DNA of 64,000 bases from Scytonema sp. UIC 10036 (GCF_009725235.1 NZ_WJFC01000026.1:1-64000); one strand, 5' to 3'. Counted from the first letter of the stretch, positions 44,395-53,679 are shown. The notes: a model not told the origin generated them from the letters alone. Numbers and translations: made by a program.

Positions 44395-45957
44395 ATGGTT
44401 TTTCAAGATTCACCGCGTTTAATTCCTCCTTCTCCAGTCTTGAAGGAAAAAATCTTAAAAACCAAACAGCATTTAAGCGAAGGTCGGGAGTTGCCTCAAA
44501 AAGAAACAATTGATATTCTCGATTTACAAACCCTTACCTTCATCACGAGTCGTCGCAGGCGCACCCACAATGCTCGGTCTATCATAGCTCCAGTTACGGG
44601 AACTCGTCGAGCGCTAGTATTGCTGGTTGACTTTTCTGATAACCAAGCTAAGCAAACCCAACAATATTATAAAGATATGCTATTCTCCAGTGGTACTTAC
44701 TCCACTGGCAGCATGCAAGACTTCTTTAAAGAAGCCTCCTATGGCAAGCTAATTTTAACGGGTGAAATTAGCGGACAGGGGTCTACAAAGGGCTGGTATC
44801 GCGCTCCAAATCCCTATACTTACTATACTAATAATAACTATGGCGTAGATACTTACCCTAGAAATACTCAAAAGTTAGTTGAAGATATTGTCGATCTCGC
44901 TGCACCTTACGTTAATTTTAAAGATTATGACAATGATGGTGATGGTGTTGTAGATGCTCTATTCATTATTCATGCCGGTCCAGGAGCTGAAGCTACTGGC
45001 AATAAAAACCATATCTGGTCGCATCAATGGGAGATTAATCCAAAAACTGTTGATGGTGTTATCGTTAGGACTTACTCAATCGAACCAGAAGATGGACGGA
45101 TTGGAGTATTTTGCCACGAACTTATGCATGTTTTTGGGATGCCTGACCTTTACGATACTGATTACTCTTCAGAAGGTACTGGCTCTTGGGATTTGATGGC
45201 GGCTGGTAGCTGGAATGGCAAATTGGGCGATACACCTGCTCATCCAACAGCATATTGTAAAAATAAGCTGGGTTGGGTAACTCCAATAGTAATTTTTAAT
45301 GCTAAACAAACTATAACCCTCAAACCTTACGCGACTAATGATGGGCAGATCTATAAATTGCCTATTGGTACAACTGATAGTAAAGAATATTTTCTGCTAT
45401 CAAACCGCAAAAAAATAGGCTTTGATAGTCAGCTTCCGGGCGAAGGTCTCATTATTGAACACGTTGATGAGACCAAGACTAACAACACTGACGAAACCCA
45501 TTACCTAGTGGATATTGAGCAAGCTGATGGTAAGCAGGATTTAAATAAGAATGCAAATCGGGGTGATGCCAACGATCCATTTCCCTACGGTAATAACAAG
45601 TCGTTTCTGGTAGATACTGTCCCAAGCAGTAAGGCTTACAGTGGTGCAGATTCCAAAATCAAAATTACGAGTATTCAACGTGCGGGTGACAACATTACTG
45701 CTGACGTGGAAGTCGATTTTCGTGATGTTGATGAAAAAATTTGGATATACAACAAGAAAGTGTTAGCTACTTTCGTAAATTACACTAGTCAATGGGCATG
45801 GGTTAACATCGAAACTGTGGGCTGGAGGCGCATCAAAGATGGTTCTGCAGATGGTGTAACAAATATCTTTACTGCTTGTTGTAATGCAAATGCAAATGGT
45901 CGTCAGATTCACGCTTACATCGATAATACCTATCTCTATACAATATACTTGTTGTAG
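44395..45957 (+). CDS. M6-like (immune inhibitor A type) metalloprotease with C-terminal GWR domain
   Basis: 520 aa, ATG behind AGGAG. The M6 core includes ALVLLVDFSD, SMQDFFKEASYGKL, DNDGDGVVDALFIIHAGPGA, the zinc site FCHELMHVFGMPDLYD and GTGSWDLMAAGSWNG. Residues about 450-520 are the GWR domain (QWAWVNIETVGWRRIKDGSA; ending LYTIYLL), shared with the papain-like protease and the 154-aa protein. No signal peptide at the N-terminus (MVFQDSPRLIPPSPVLKEKI), unlike InhA proteins of bacilli. A 70-aa Pro-rich peptide gene and an exported protein gene follow on the same strand. Confidence 0.87.
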   Translation: MVFQDSPRLIPPSPVLKEKILKTKQHLSEGRELPQKETIDILDLQTLTFITSRRRRTHNARSIIAPVTGTRRALVLLVDFSDNQAKQTQQYYKDMLFSSGTYSTGSMQDFFKEASYGKLILTGEISGQGSTKGWYRAPNPYTYYTNNNYGVDTYPRNTQKLVEDIVDLAAPYVNFKDYDNDGDGVVDALFIIHAGPGAEATGNKNHIWSHQWEINPKTVDGVIVRTYSIEPEDGRIGVFCHELMHVFGMPDLYDTDYSSEGTGSWDLMAAGSWNGKLGDTPAHPTAYCKNKLGWVTPIVIFNAKQTITLKPYATNDGQIYKLPIGTTDSKEYFLLSNRKKIGFDSQLPGEGLIIEHVDETKTNNTDETHYLVDIEQADGKQDLNKNANRGDANDPFPYGNNKSFLVDTVPSSKAYSGADSKIKITSIQRAGDNITADVEVDFRDVDEKIWIYNKKVLATFVNYTSQWAWVNIETVGWRRIKDGSADGVTNIFTACCNANANGRQIHAYIDNTYLYTIYLL

Positions 45958-46028
45958 TAGGTGAGTTCACAAACTTTTCACGTCTGTCTTCCTTTGTGCT
46001 TCTTAACCTTTAGCAGAGGTGCTTAACT

Positions 46029-46241
46029 ATGCAAGATTTACCCGTTCCGGAACCAATGACTAAGCTTTCATTGTCTGAATCTGTAAGAGGACTACCGATT
46101 CCTAAAGCTTTGGGAGAACGCACTGATTGCGGGAGTGAGACACCAGTTCCCCTCCCCCTCGATCGACTTATGGAACTCGCTGGAACTACTGCTGAAACAT
46201 TTCCAGTACCTCAACCGCTTGAGCAACTAACGAATAATTGA
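46029..46241 (+). CDS. 70-aa Pro-rich peptide with repeated P-V/I/L-P motifs
   Basis: 70 aa, ATG behind an AGAGGTG site, 71 bp after the M6-like protease gene. The sequence repeats a short theme: LPVPEPMTKL, LPIPKALGER, VPLPLDRLMEL, FPVPQPLEQL. One Cys, no signal peptide, no hydrophobic helix. The spacing of the motifs (about 20 residues) suggests a small repetitive ligand, substrate or inhibitor. I do not recognise the family. Association with the protease is by position only. Confidence 0.6.
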   Translation: MQDLPVPEPMTKLSLSESVRGLPIPKALGERTDCGSETPVPLPLDRLMELAGTTAETFPVPQPLEQLTNN

Positions 46242-46383
46242 CGATCGTGCTCCTAAGAAGCTCTATTCGTTAGGTGAAACTAAGCTTATAGGATTGGTTA
46301 AATCTATGAAGATGGAATTGGTGTGAGCCTTATGCTGCAAGCTTCCTCCAATCCCATTTTCGTTTTGATGAGGATAATCTTTT

Positions 46384-46806
46384 ATGAAGGGATTGATTTT
46401 ATTTCCAAGTTTGATAATTCTCTCATCTTTAACGATCGCGATTAACAGTTTTGCCTATCCTCTAACTACATCTAGTCTCAGTCATATTAACAATCGACCC
46501 CAGACGATGAAAGCAGGAGTTCAAAATATGATGGCAGCTCCTAATCAAAGCAAAATCCGTGGCAGAGTGCTCAAAATCGATCGCTCCCCGCAGTTTAGCG
46601 ATAAGTGGAATTTGGAAGTAGAAGTCCTGATGATTCAACCTATTCAAGGCGGTACGTTTGCTGAAGTTGGACAAACGGTTCAAGCATTTACAATTTGCGA
46701 ACAAACTCCTTTCACACAGAATGATGTCATTTCTGCTACAGCAGAATACTTGGGCGATCCTAGTAGAGGAACGTTTCGCTTAACTCAGATTCAAGTCGAG
46801 CGATAG
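46384..46806 (+). CDS. Exported small beta-rich protein
   Basis: 140 aa. Residues 1-24 form a signal peptide (LILFPSLIILSSLTIAINSF, then AYP). The mature part is beta-rich with an OB-like layout: SKIRGRVLKIDRSPQFSDKW, NLEVEVLMIQPIQGG, VGQTVQAFTI and FRLTQIQVER. It is reminiscent in plan, not sequence, of the exported protein at 5168. Family unknown. Third gene after the M6-like protease. Confidence 0.68.
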   Translation: MKGLILFPSLIILSSLTIAINSFAYPLTTSSLSHINNRPQTMKAGVQNMMAAPNQSKIRGRVLKIDRSPQFSDKWNLEVEVLMIQPIQGGTFAEVGQTVQAFTICEQTPFTQNDVISATAEYLGDPSRGTFRLTQIQVER

Positions 46807-47216
46807 TTATGAACGAGGTATTATGCCAGCCTGAGTTCGATATAAAAAATGTTATTGACATATATAATGACCGAGTTAGAGGTACGTCCTAAATGATACA
46901 ACTGGCGCAACTGACAATATGAGAAGCTGGTTACTAATCGTGAAATTTAAGGTGCTACTGATAAGGGTGCGATCGCCTTGCACTCTGTTTGCCAGATCGA
47001 GAGCGACCACCATTTAACTAGATAGCCACAATGGTCTAAGTCGTACTATCAAATGGATGAGACTGTATCATTGGCAAAACCTTGATTTTGAATCCACCGA
47101 TACTACCCTGGCTTAAAAATTTCGCAAATCCCTTGAAAATTTGCATTATCAGCTTTTTACTATAGCCAGTGTGGATTCGCCAGCAAAGCATCAAGCAGTA
47201 CTAATACTTAAGCTAT
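46807..47216. other. Intergenic, nothing recognised
   Basis: Separates convergent gene sets. No frame of coding character and no clear hairpin with T-run found. Confidence 0.45.
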
Positions 47217-47318
47217 TTACCCTGCTGCTACCGCTAGTACACTACCGAAGAGAAATACAGTTACCCAGTTGAGAGGGATTTTGCGTTTGGAGTCTGTTAA
47301 CACGTTACTTGCAGTCAT
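47217..47318 (-). CDS. 33-aa single-span peptide at the end of the microoxic operon
   Basis: 33 aa, read leftwards after the ChlE-like gene. Polar start (MTASNVLTDSKRKIPL) and one hydrophobic stretch (NWVTVFLFGSVLAVAAG) up to the stop. The start resembles the N-terminus of cyanobacterial acyl-lipid desaturases (KP-INWV-TLFF), so it may be a remnant of desC; alternatively it is a true small membrane peptide. No strong ribosome site. Confidence 0.35.
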   Translation of the reverse strand: MTASNVLTDSKRKIPLNWVTVFLFGSVLAVAAG

Positions 47319-47439
47319 TAAAAATCCTCAACCACACAGATAAAGGGGATGATAAGAGAGTGGGGTAGGTGAGAGCATAGGAGAGTGAGAGAGAAGTAAA
47401 TCGCTTACCCTCTCACCCTCTCGCCCTCCCACTCTCTCA

Positions 47440-49482
47440 CTACCAGGCAGTCACAACTGACTCCAGGAGACTTGCGATCGCGGGGTCTTGGTATGTTCCA
47501 TTACGATACGTTGCTCGCACCGCCTCCGTTATTTGCTCAATAGGAGCATTCCTGAGGCAGAAGGCATCAGCTCCTGCGGCAATGACATCTGAGAGAAGCG
47601 ATCGCTGTTCCGGCGTAACCAGCACTAGAATTCTGGAAGAGGTGACATAGGAATTTGCCTGAACTTTCCGTGCTGTGCGAATGAACTTAACCAGATCCAT
47701 ATCAGGGAGGGTGCCATCGACGACAGCAACATCCACATCAATCGATTCCAACAGCACTAAACCCGTTTCAGCATTAGTAGCTTCGCTAGCGACTTCAATG
47801 CCCTCTTGAGCGCGTAAATTCATCCGTAAATTAATACGCGTTTGTTCCTCTGCCTCAATCACCGCTACCTGAATCACCTCATGGGAATGCGATTGGATTG
47901 GAGGCGGGCTCGCATCGCACTCCGACAAGTCATTTGGTGCCCCACAGGCGGAAATTGTGCCCACAAAATCGATATCGGCAGGACGATCGTGCTTCAGTTG
48001 CGCCATTTGTTCGGCTGTGAGAATTTTGGATTCATCAAAGCCAAACTCAATTTCGGTGTGTAGTCCTTTCTGCTTCACTCGCTTCAAGTTGTAAAAGCGT
48101 TTGTTAAGCGTGGTTTTGACAAATGCCCAGAGACAGCCCAGCAAGTAGCGTCGTTTAAACGGATCGGGTTCCAACCAGTATTCCAGGAACTTCCAAGAAT
48201 AGAAGCGGGCATAGTTTCGCAAAACGCCTTTTAGCACTTCTTCCCGCGTCATGTTATCGGGTTTAACGATCGGCGTAACAAAGTTGTAGTGAGAATAATC
48301 TCGAATCTCAACTTTATCGGCTAAATCCTGAAACAGCTCGGAGAAGGGCCAGGGCGTGTACATATTCCAGTTGGTCATATCGGCTTTCCAGTCCCGTGCC
48401 ATTTGATAGGTTTCTTCAATGGTTTCGGGATTTTCACTGGGCAAGCCCATGATGAACTGCACTTCTGCCAGAATGCCATTCTCGCGCAGGAGTTGAACGG
48501 CTCTTTTGTTATCCGCGATCGTTGTTTCTTTACGAAATAAATTGAGATTCAGTTGAGCGGCGGCTTCCGTTCCCAAAGAAACATGCACCAATCCGGCTTT
48601 ACGATACAGCGGTAATTCCTTTTCATCCCGTAGAATGTCGGTAACACGGGTGTTGATGCCCCAATGCACATTTAGATTGCGATCGATCAACTCATTGCAT
48701 AGTGCCACGAATCGCGATTTGTTAATCGTCGGTTCCTCATCTGCCAAGATGAAAAATCCAACCTGATGCTCCTTCACCAACCGTTCAATTTCATCCACAA
48801 AGTTTTTGGGCGATCGCGATCGATACTTGCGCCAAAACTTCCATTGCGAACAGAAACGACAACGAAACGGACAACCACGTGAATAGTTGGGCACAGCAAC
48901 GCGCGTATTCAAGGGAGTGTAGATGTATTTGCTCCAATTTAGTAGCGTCCAATCGGGGGTGAGCGTGTTCAGATCTTTGATCGGTGGGTGAGCAGGTGTC
49001 GCGACAATTTTGCCCTCTTCCAGGAAAGCAATTCCTAATATTTCGCGACGATCTCTTGCATCGGTGCCAGTGGCGATCGCCCGCAGCAAATTAACCGTAA
49101 TCTCTTCCCCTTCTCCCCGAATGATATAATCTATCCACGGTGCTTCATTTAACACCTCCCGATACATATAGGTTGGATGAACACCTCCCATCACTGTTTT
49201 TGCTTCTGGGCAGACCTCTTTTACCAATTTCAACGTGTGTTGAGACTGATAGATCATAGGTGTAATTGCCGTTGCCAGCACAACATTCGGTTGATACGTG
49301 CGAATGATTTCTGCTAGCTCTGCATCAGCGATGTAGTTGGTCATGGCATCAACGAAGTACACCTCGTTAAAACCTGCTGTCTTTAAAGCTCCACCAACAT
49401 AAGGAACCCAACTGGGGGGCCAATTCCCCGCAATTTCTGCTCCCCCCGAATGGTAATTCGGTTGAATCATCAAGATACGCAT
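47440..49482 (-). CDS. ChlE/BchE-like B12-radical-SAM cyclase fused to a receiver domain
   Basis: 680 aa. Residues 1-150 form a B12-binding-type domain (ILMIQPNYHSGGAEIAGNWP; VMGGVHPTYM; IRGEGEE). The radical-SAM core follows with the 4Fe-4S motif C204-x3-C208-x2-C211 (RGCPFRCRFC). This resembles the oxygen-independent Mg-protoporphyrin monomethyl ester cyclase, which makes ring E of chlorophyll without O2. Residues about 536-680 are a receiver domain: an acidic pair (EAEE), VDVAVVDGTLPDMD with the phospho-acceptor Asp589, and LVLVTP, but the usual Lys is Arg (FCLRNAP). BchE proteins are about 550 aa without it. Operon: heme oxygenase, hemN, this gene (15-bp gap). Another B12-radical-SAM substrate cannot be excluded. 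Confidence 0.8.
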   Translation of the reverse strand: MRILMIQPNYHSGGAEIAGNWPPSWVPYVGGALKTAGFNEVYFVDAMTNYIADAELAEIIRTYQPNVVLATAITPMIYQSQHTLKLVKEVCPEAKTVMGGVHPTYMYREVLNEAPWIDYIIRGEGEEITVNLLRAIATGTDARDRREILGIAFLEEGKIVATPAHPPIKDLNTLTPDWTLLNWSKYIYTPLNTRVAVPNYSRGCPFRCRFCSQWKFWRKYRSRSPKNFVDEIERLVKEHQVGFFILADEEPTINKSRFVALCNELIDRNLNVHWGINTRVTDILRDEKELPLYRKAGLVHVSLGTEAAAQLNLNLFRKETTIADNKRAVQLLRENGILAEVQFIMGLPSENPETIEETYQMARDWKADMTNWNMYTPWPFSELFQDLADKVEIRDYSHYNFVTPIVKPDNMTREEVLKGVLRNYARFYSWKFLEYWLEPDPFKRRYLLGCLWAFVKTTLNKRFYNLKRVKQKGLHTEIEFGFDESKILTAEQMAQLKHDRPADIDFVGTISACGAPNDLSECDASPPPIQSHSHEVIQVAVIEAEEQTRINLRMNLRAQEGIEVASEATNAETGLVLLESIDVDVAVVDGTLPDMDLVKFIRTARKVQANSYVTSSRILVLVTPEQRSLLSDVIAAGADAFCLRNAPIEQITEAVRATYRNGTYQDPAIASLLESVVTAW

Positions 49483-49497
49483 TCTTTACCTTCCTGC

Positions 49498-50895
49498 TCA
49501 AATGGCTCTTGAAAAACTAGAGGGTGTATTCTGCTTGAGATAAGCGTCAAACACGGATGCAATATTGCGAATCAGCAAGCGTCCGGTAGGAGTCACTTTA
49601 ATGTAATTGGGGGAAAGCCGAATTAATCCATCTGCTTCTAGTTGGCGCAGTTGGAATTTTTCGCGTGCAAAATACGTTTCAAAATCCAAATCAAAGCCGA
49701 GGTGATATTTTTCTTCAATGTCTTCCGGTGAAAGTTGAAACTGACACATCAATTCCATAATTACCGTGCGGCGAATGATATCATCTTGATTCAGAGTCAC
49801 ACCTCGTTCAATCGGTAATTCTTCTGCATCGATCGCTCGATAAAAGTCTTTCAGGCGTTTGTGATTCTGCACATACACATCGTTCAACATACTGATGGAA
49901 GTCACGCCAAAACCAATCAAATCAGATTCCGGCTTGGTAGTATATCCCTGGAAGTTGCGGTGCAGTTGTCCTTCTCTTTGGGCAACAGACAGTTCATCAT
50001 TCGGTTTGGCAAAGTGATCCATGCCAATGTACTGATACCCGTGTTGAGTCAACTCCTCGATCGCCATTTGTAGAATTTTGAGTTTTTCATCTGCCGAGGG
50101 TAGAGCATCTTGAGGAATGCGACGCTGTATGGGTTTGAGCCACGGCACGTAGGCAAAGTTGAACGCGGCAATGCGATCGGGATTGAGTTGGATCGTTTTG
50201 CAAATCGTGGTGCGGAATGTCTCTAGCGTTTGAAATGGAAGTCCATAAATTAGATCTACATTCACGCTCTCAAACCCTACATCCCGACTCCACTGCATCA
50301 CATCAAACAACATGGATTCTGGCTGCACCCGGTTCACCGCTTCCTGTACCTTTAAATCAAAGTCTTGAATGCCAAAACTGATCCGGTTAAAACCCAAGTT
50401 CTTCAACAAGGTTAGATAACTTCGATCTAATGATTTGGGATTGACTTCAATTGAAATTTCAGCGTTTGAATCGAAACGAAAGTGTTGGTGAATCGCTGCC
50501 CACAGTGTTTCAATTTGACTGAAAGAAAGATAGTTTGGCGTACCTCCACCCCAGTGCATTTGGTGAACAATGCGATCGCCATCAATCAGTTGAGCCATTT
50601 GCTGAATATGCCGCATCAAATAATCCAGATACGGTTCAGCAATTTGTTTGCGCTGTGCGACCACTGTGTTGCAACCACAGAAGTAACAAGCACTGTCGCA
50701 AAACGGAATATGGCAGTAGAGTGACAGTGGCGTTTTTTTGTAATTGCTAACAGCGATCGCGGCTCTAAAAGCAACAGTTTCAAACTCTGATTTGAACTCA
50801 GTTGCAGGGGGATAGCTGGTGTAGCGTGGTACAGGCTGGTCGTATTGTTGGAGCAGTTGAGCGTCAAATTGAACGGTAGGCAGCAAGTGTTGCAT
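49498..50895 (-). CDS. hemN: Oxygen-independent coproporphyrinogen III oxidase
   Basis: 465 aa. Radical-SAM enzyme converting coproporphyrinogen III to protoporphyrinogen IX without O2. The HemN signature is complete: RYTSYPPATEF at the N-terminus and C66-x3-C70-x2-C73-x-C75 (PFCDSACYFCGCNT), with GGGTPNYLS and NRISFGIQDFDLKVQEAVNR. Length equals that of E. coli HemN. Second gene of the microoxic operon, 18 bp after heme oxygenase and 15 bp before the ChlE-like gene. Pieces of another hemN (about 60541-60590) and of the oxygen-dependent hemF (60637-60890) survive as debris. Confidence 0.93.
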   Translation of the reverse strand: MQHLLPTVQFDAQLLQQYDQPVPRYTSYPPATEFKSEFETVAFRAAIAVSNYKKTPLSLYCHIPFCDSACYFCGCNTVVAQRKQIAEPYLDYLMRHIQQMAQLIDGDRIVHQMHWGGGTPNYLSFSQIETLWAAIHQHFRFDSNAEISIEVNPKSLDRSYLTLLKNLGFNRISFGIQDFDLKVQEAVNRVQPESMLFDVMQWSRDVGFESVNVDLIYGLPFQTLETFRTTICKTIQLNPDRIAAFNFAYVPWLKPIQRRIPQDALPSADEKLKILQMAIEELTQHGYQYIGMDHFAKPNDELSVAQREGQLHRNFQGYTTKPESDLIGFGVTSISMLNDVYVQNHKRLKDFYRAIDAEELPIERGVTLNQDDIIRRTVIMELMCQFQLSPEDIEEKYHLGFDLDFETYFAREKFQLRQLEADGLIRLSPNYIKVTPTGRLLIRNIASVFDAYLKQNTPSSFSRAI

Positions 50896-50913
50896 GAGTG
50901 AGTTTTCTCCTGT

Positions 50914-51672
50914 CTAAATGCTGTATTCAATAGCAGGCTCTTTTGCAGAACCATGTGGAGGTCTCTCTGTTGCACCGGGAATTTCCTGACGAGTGAGCAG
51001 GTCAAATACATGCTCCCCAATTAAGGCTTTTACATCGGCTTCTAATTCATGCACCACATCCCGATTGAGATGAAAGGCATAATTGGCTTCATCCACAATG
51101 CGTTGAATTTCTGTCTCGCTCAGGGGGAGTGAGTTCAGTGCAGCCCGGAATTTCTCTTTGAACGTTCGCTTGGCTTCAATAGTTGGTAGTTGCTCAAACT
51201 CGTGCAGCGCGGTTCCCCGATCGGCAGGTAAATTCAAGGCAGAGCGAACAATATTTTTCAATGCCTGTCCGCCTGAAAGATCGCCCATGTAACGAGTATA
51301 GGCGTGAGCGATCAGGAGAATGGGATTGGTGTTAGCCACGTCGCGGATGCGATCGACGTAAACCAGCCCTGCAGGTAAAGGAGCAATTTGTTCGCGCCAA
51401 TTGTCGCCGTAATAAAACGCCAGGTCTCGCTCTAGATTGGCAGTACGATATAGCTCGGGAAACACAATAGGGGCGATCTCAGGACGAGCGCGGTGGCGTT
51501 CAAGCTCGGTTTCCAACGTACTGTAGACCAAATACAAGTTTGCCAGCAACTTGCGGAAGGGTTCCCGCTCTACAATACCTTTCAAGAAGCACTTCATAAA
51601 CGCAGTGTTTTCAGCGGCGGTGTGGGAGTGCTTAGTTCCCTCTCGCAGGCGTTGAGCTAAATCTTGACTCAT
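50914..51672 (-). CDS. ho: Heme oxygenase, microoxic-operon copy
   Basis: 252 aa from the ATG at 51672, which follows GAGGG; the frame extends to 51753 without a better start. It opens heme to biliverdin, the precursor of phycobilins. The proximal His lies in LREGTKHSHTAAEN (His15 or His17) and the distal helix has YTRYMGDLSGGQALKNI. Residues 200-252 add a short C-terminal tail. Gene order heme oxygenase, hemN, ChlE-like mirrors the low-oxygen cluster known in other cyanobacteria (ho2, hemN and chlAII in Synechocystis, controlled by ChlR), so this is most likely the HO2 type. The promoter region has an ACTAT-ATAGT inverted element (51781-51798). Confidence 0.92.
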   Translation of the reverse strand: MSQDLAQRLREGTKHSHTAAENTAFMKCFLKGIVEREPFRKLLANLYLVYSTLETELERHRARPEIAPIVFPELYRTANLERDLAFYYGDNWREQIAPLPAGLVYVDRIRDVANTNPILLIAHAYTRYMGDLSGGQALKNIVRSALNLPADRGTALHEFEQLPTIEAKRTFKEKFRAALNSLPLSETEIQRIVDEANYAFHLNRDVVHELEADVKALIGEHVFDLLTRQEIPGATERPPHGSAKEPAIEYSI

Positions 51673-52316
51673 ATCAAATCCCTCAATTTCAAGTGGTGGC
51701 AGTGTTAAGCAGTGCTCTGTAGGCAACGCGCAGTGCATTGACTTTCCAGACACAGTTTTGCCAGCCGGCTGACTATAAAAACTATATAACTAAATAGTAA
51801 TTAAAAAAATTAGACTTTTTATATCTTAACAAGGTTCAGTAAATCGTTGGTTTTAGTCCTTTCGGGAAAAGCTTTGGTCAAATTGACGCAATTTAGTATA
51901 GCTTTATATCACGCATTGGGGCTTTCGGACAATCCGTGTCCCAAAATTAATTGCAACACAAGTACTGGTAGAACGACAGACTTGATTCTGGAGAAAAATT
52001 TGATTTAGATACGAAATCAAAATTAGCAGAAAATGATGCGATCTCCTCTCCCAAAAAGTTACACATTTCTAAATTTGAATTGGTACGGGCGGGACGCCCG
52101 TACCACAAGATTAGATAATTTATTTCTTGGATATCCCTCTGACAAATTCAGGTCTGTAGAAACGCTCTGTTTGAGCGTCTTTATACCGTTTCACTTTAAT
52201 CACGCTACATTTAACTTCTCTAAAGACGCGCTGTTTGAAGCGTCTCTACTTTATTGATTTGTATCATTCTTTTAGTGAAATGGTATGACATTAGCAAATT
52301 TGGCTCTGAGAGCGAT
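51673..52316. other. Intergenic with palindromic filler
   Basis: Upstream of heme oxygenase the ATAGT element; further right a palindrome GGTACGGGCG / CGCCCGTACC (52081-52106) and a GAAACGCTCTGTTTGAGCGT hairpin near 52157. The open frames here are filler. Confidence 0.5.
51781..51798 (-). promoter_or_regulatory. Candidate ArsR-type operator before heme oxygenase
   Basis: ACTATATAACTAAATAGT, an interrupted inverted repeat (ACTAT...ATAGT), about 110 bp before the heme oxygenase start. It resembles the elements before the ArsR gene and before D1'. Confidence 0.5.
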
Positions 52317-52619
52317 TTAGTAAGTGTATTTGAAGATAGCATCACCCAAAGCTTTCCACGTTTCAGGACCAGTTATTCCATCTACTTTTATGTCAGGCGA
52401 TGGAAAAGGAAAAATGGCGTTATAATTCTGTTGAAATTCAGTTATTATTTGTTTGCATTGGCTATCATACTTGGCATCAAACTTTACATTAGTAGAGATA
52501 AGAGATGGTCGTCCCGGTTGTTGACTGAACCAAAAGATTGAAGCTAGCAACTGTTCAAGGAAGCGAACAGAGTCTCCACTGTCACCTTCTCGTAAGCTTG
52601 GTAATTCTGGTGTTGCCAT
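52317..52619 (-). CDS. Peptidoglycan-binding-domain protein (copy 2)
   Basis: 100 aa from the ATG at 52619 behind GAGGA; a TTG six codons earlier overlaps the ribosome site. One PG_binding_1-like domain: LREGDSGDSVRFLEQLLASI, KFDAKYDSQCKQIITEFQQN, then VDGITGPETWKALGDAI. A 20-residue insertion sits between the first helix and the core (WFSQQPGRPSLISTNV). No signal peptide. Same plan as the protein at 12445. Directly controlled by direct-repeat site 9, 58 bp upstream. Confidence 0.8.
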   Translation of the reverse strand: MATPELPSLREGDSGDSVRFLEQLLASIFWFSQQPGRPSLISTNVKFDAKYDSQCKQIITEFQQNYNAIFPFPSPDIKVDGITGPETWKALGDAIFKYTY

Positions 52620-52676
52620 TATATTATCCTCTTTCAATTTACAAAATCAGCAAATATTTCAATCTCGACATTTTGA

Positions 52677-52710
52677 AGTTTAGTCAAAAAATTTGGGGAA
52701 ATTGTGAGGA
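52677..52710 (-). promoter_or_regulatory. Direct-repeat promoter element, site 9 (peptidoglycan-binding protein)
   Basis: Minus strand TCCTCACAATTTCCCCA (52710 to 52694), 11 bp, then TAAACT (52682-52677). Confidence 0.6.
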
Positions 52711-52877
52711 AAAACTGTACTTTTTAAAACTTAAAATTTGGAAGAGGCGGGAGCATCCCAATTTGGCAAAAATAGATTCTAAAATTATTTAGACTTCTAC
52801 AAAACTGCGATCGAGGTAAAAATATATTCTATTAACAATCCCTAACTGTATTACCATAGTATTTTCAGCGTGTGTTT

Positions 52878-53645
52878 TCAGATTGTATAAACCGAACCAT
52901 CTGGCATAGTAACTCCAGTCAAATCAACATCTGTCAACACAGCACCTGTTAAATCGGCATCTCTCAAATTTGCTTTGCGTAAAATTGCTCCTGTGAGATC
53001 GGCATAACTCAAGTCGGCTCCTTGTAAGCTGGCTTCACTCAGATCGGTTGGTTTCATTCCCTGTTGTAGCGTTCGATTCAAATGGGCACGGCAGAGTTTT
53101 GCACCATCCAGATTGGCTCGATATAAAACCGCGCCACTTAAATTGGCGTAGCACAGGTCTGCATTGCTTAAAATCGCATGACCCAGATCCGTAATTCGAT
53201 CCGACGTAGGACGCAAATCTGCTTCAAACAAATTGGCATCTGCTAATCTGGCATGAACTAAGTTTGCACCACCCAAAATAGCTTTACTCAAGTTCGATCG
53301 CTCTAGATTGGCATGGCTCAATTTAGCACCGCTTAAATCTGCCTCTCGCAGAATGGCTTCGTACAAATCTGCTTCACTCAAATCTGTTCCCCAGAGGATT
53401 GCCTCGCTCAAGTCTGTCCTTCGGAAACTGGCTTGGCTGAAGTCCGTTTTGCCCAAGCGTGCTTGCCGCAAATCTGCCTGGTTGAGGTCCACACCGTGTA
53501 GGCGAGCGTTATGCAAATCAACCTCGCATAAGTTCACTCTTTCAAACGATCGCTCTCCTGCTATGTACCGTCTCAATAGTTCTTCAACGGTTATATCGAT
53601 TGTTGTTAATAGAGGTTTTGTTTGAAAAGAAGTTAACTTAGCCAT
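52878..53645 (-). CDS. Pentapeptide-repeat protein
   Basis: 255 aa from the ATG at 53645 (MAKLTSFQTKPL); the frame is open to 53894 but that part overlaps the promoter and the ArsR gene end. After a 45-residue helical head (IDITVEELLRRYIAGERSFE) come about 35 pentapeptide repeats of the A-D/N-L-x-x type (VDLNQADLRQARLGKTDFSQ; ANLRDADLTGAVLTDVDLTG). Such proteins fold as a square beta-helix and act as scaffolds. The head and first repeats are duplicated at 55059-55267. Direct-repeat site 10 lies 52 bp upstream. Confidence 0.9.
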   Translation of the reverse strand: MAKLTSFQTKPLLTTIDITVEELLRRYIAGERSFERVNLCEVDLHNARLHGVDLNQADLRQARLGKTDFSQASFRRTDLSEAILWGTDLSEADLYEAILREADLSGAKLSHANLERSNLSKAILGGANLVHARLADANLFEADLRPTSDRITDLGHAILSNADLCYANLSGAVLYRANLDGAKLCRAHLNRTLQQGMKPTDLSEASLQGADLSYADLTGAILRKANLRDADLTGAVLTDVDLTGVTMPDGSVYTI

Positions 53646-53679
53646 TGCCCATTCAAGGTAAATATTATTCTGTAATTCA

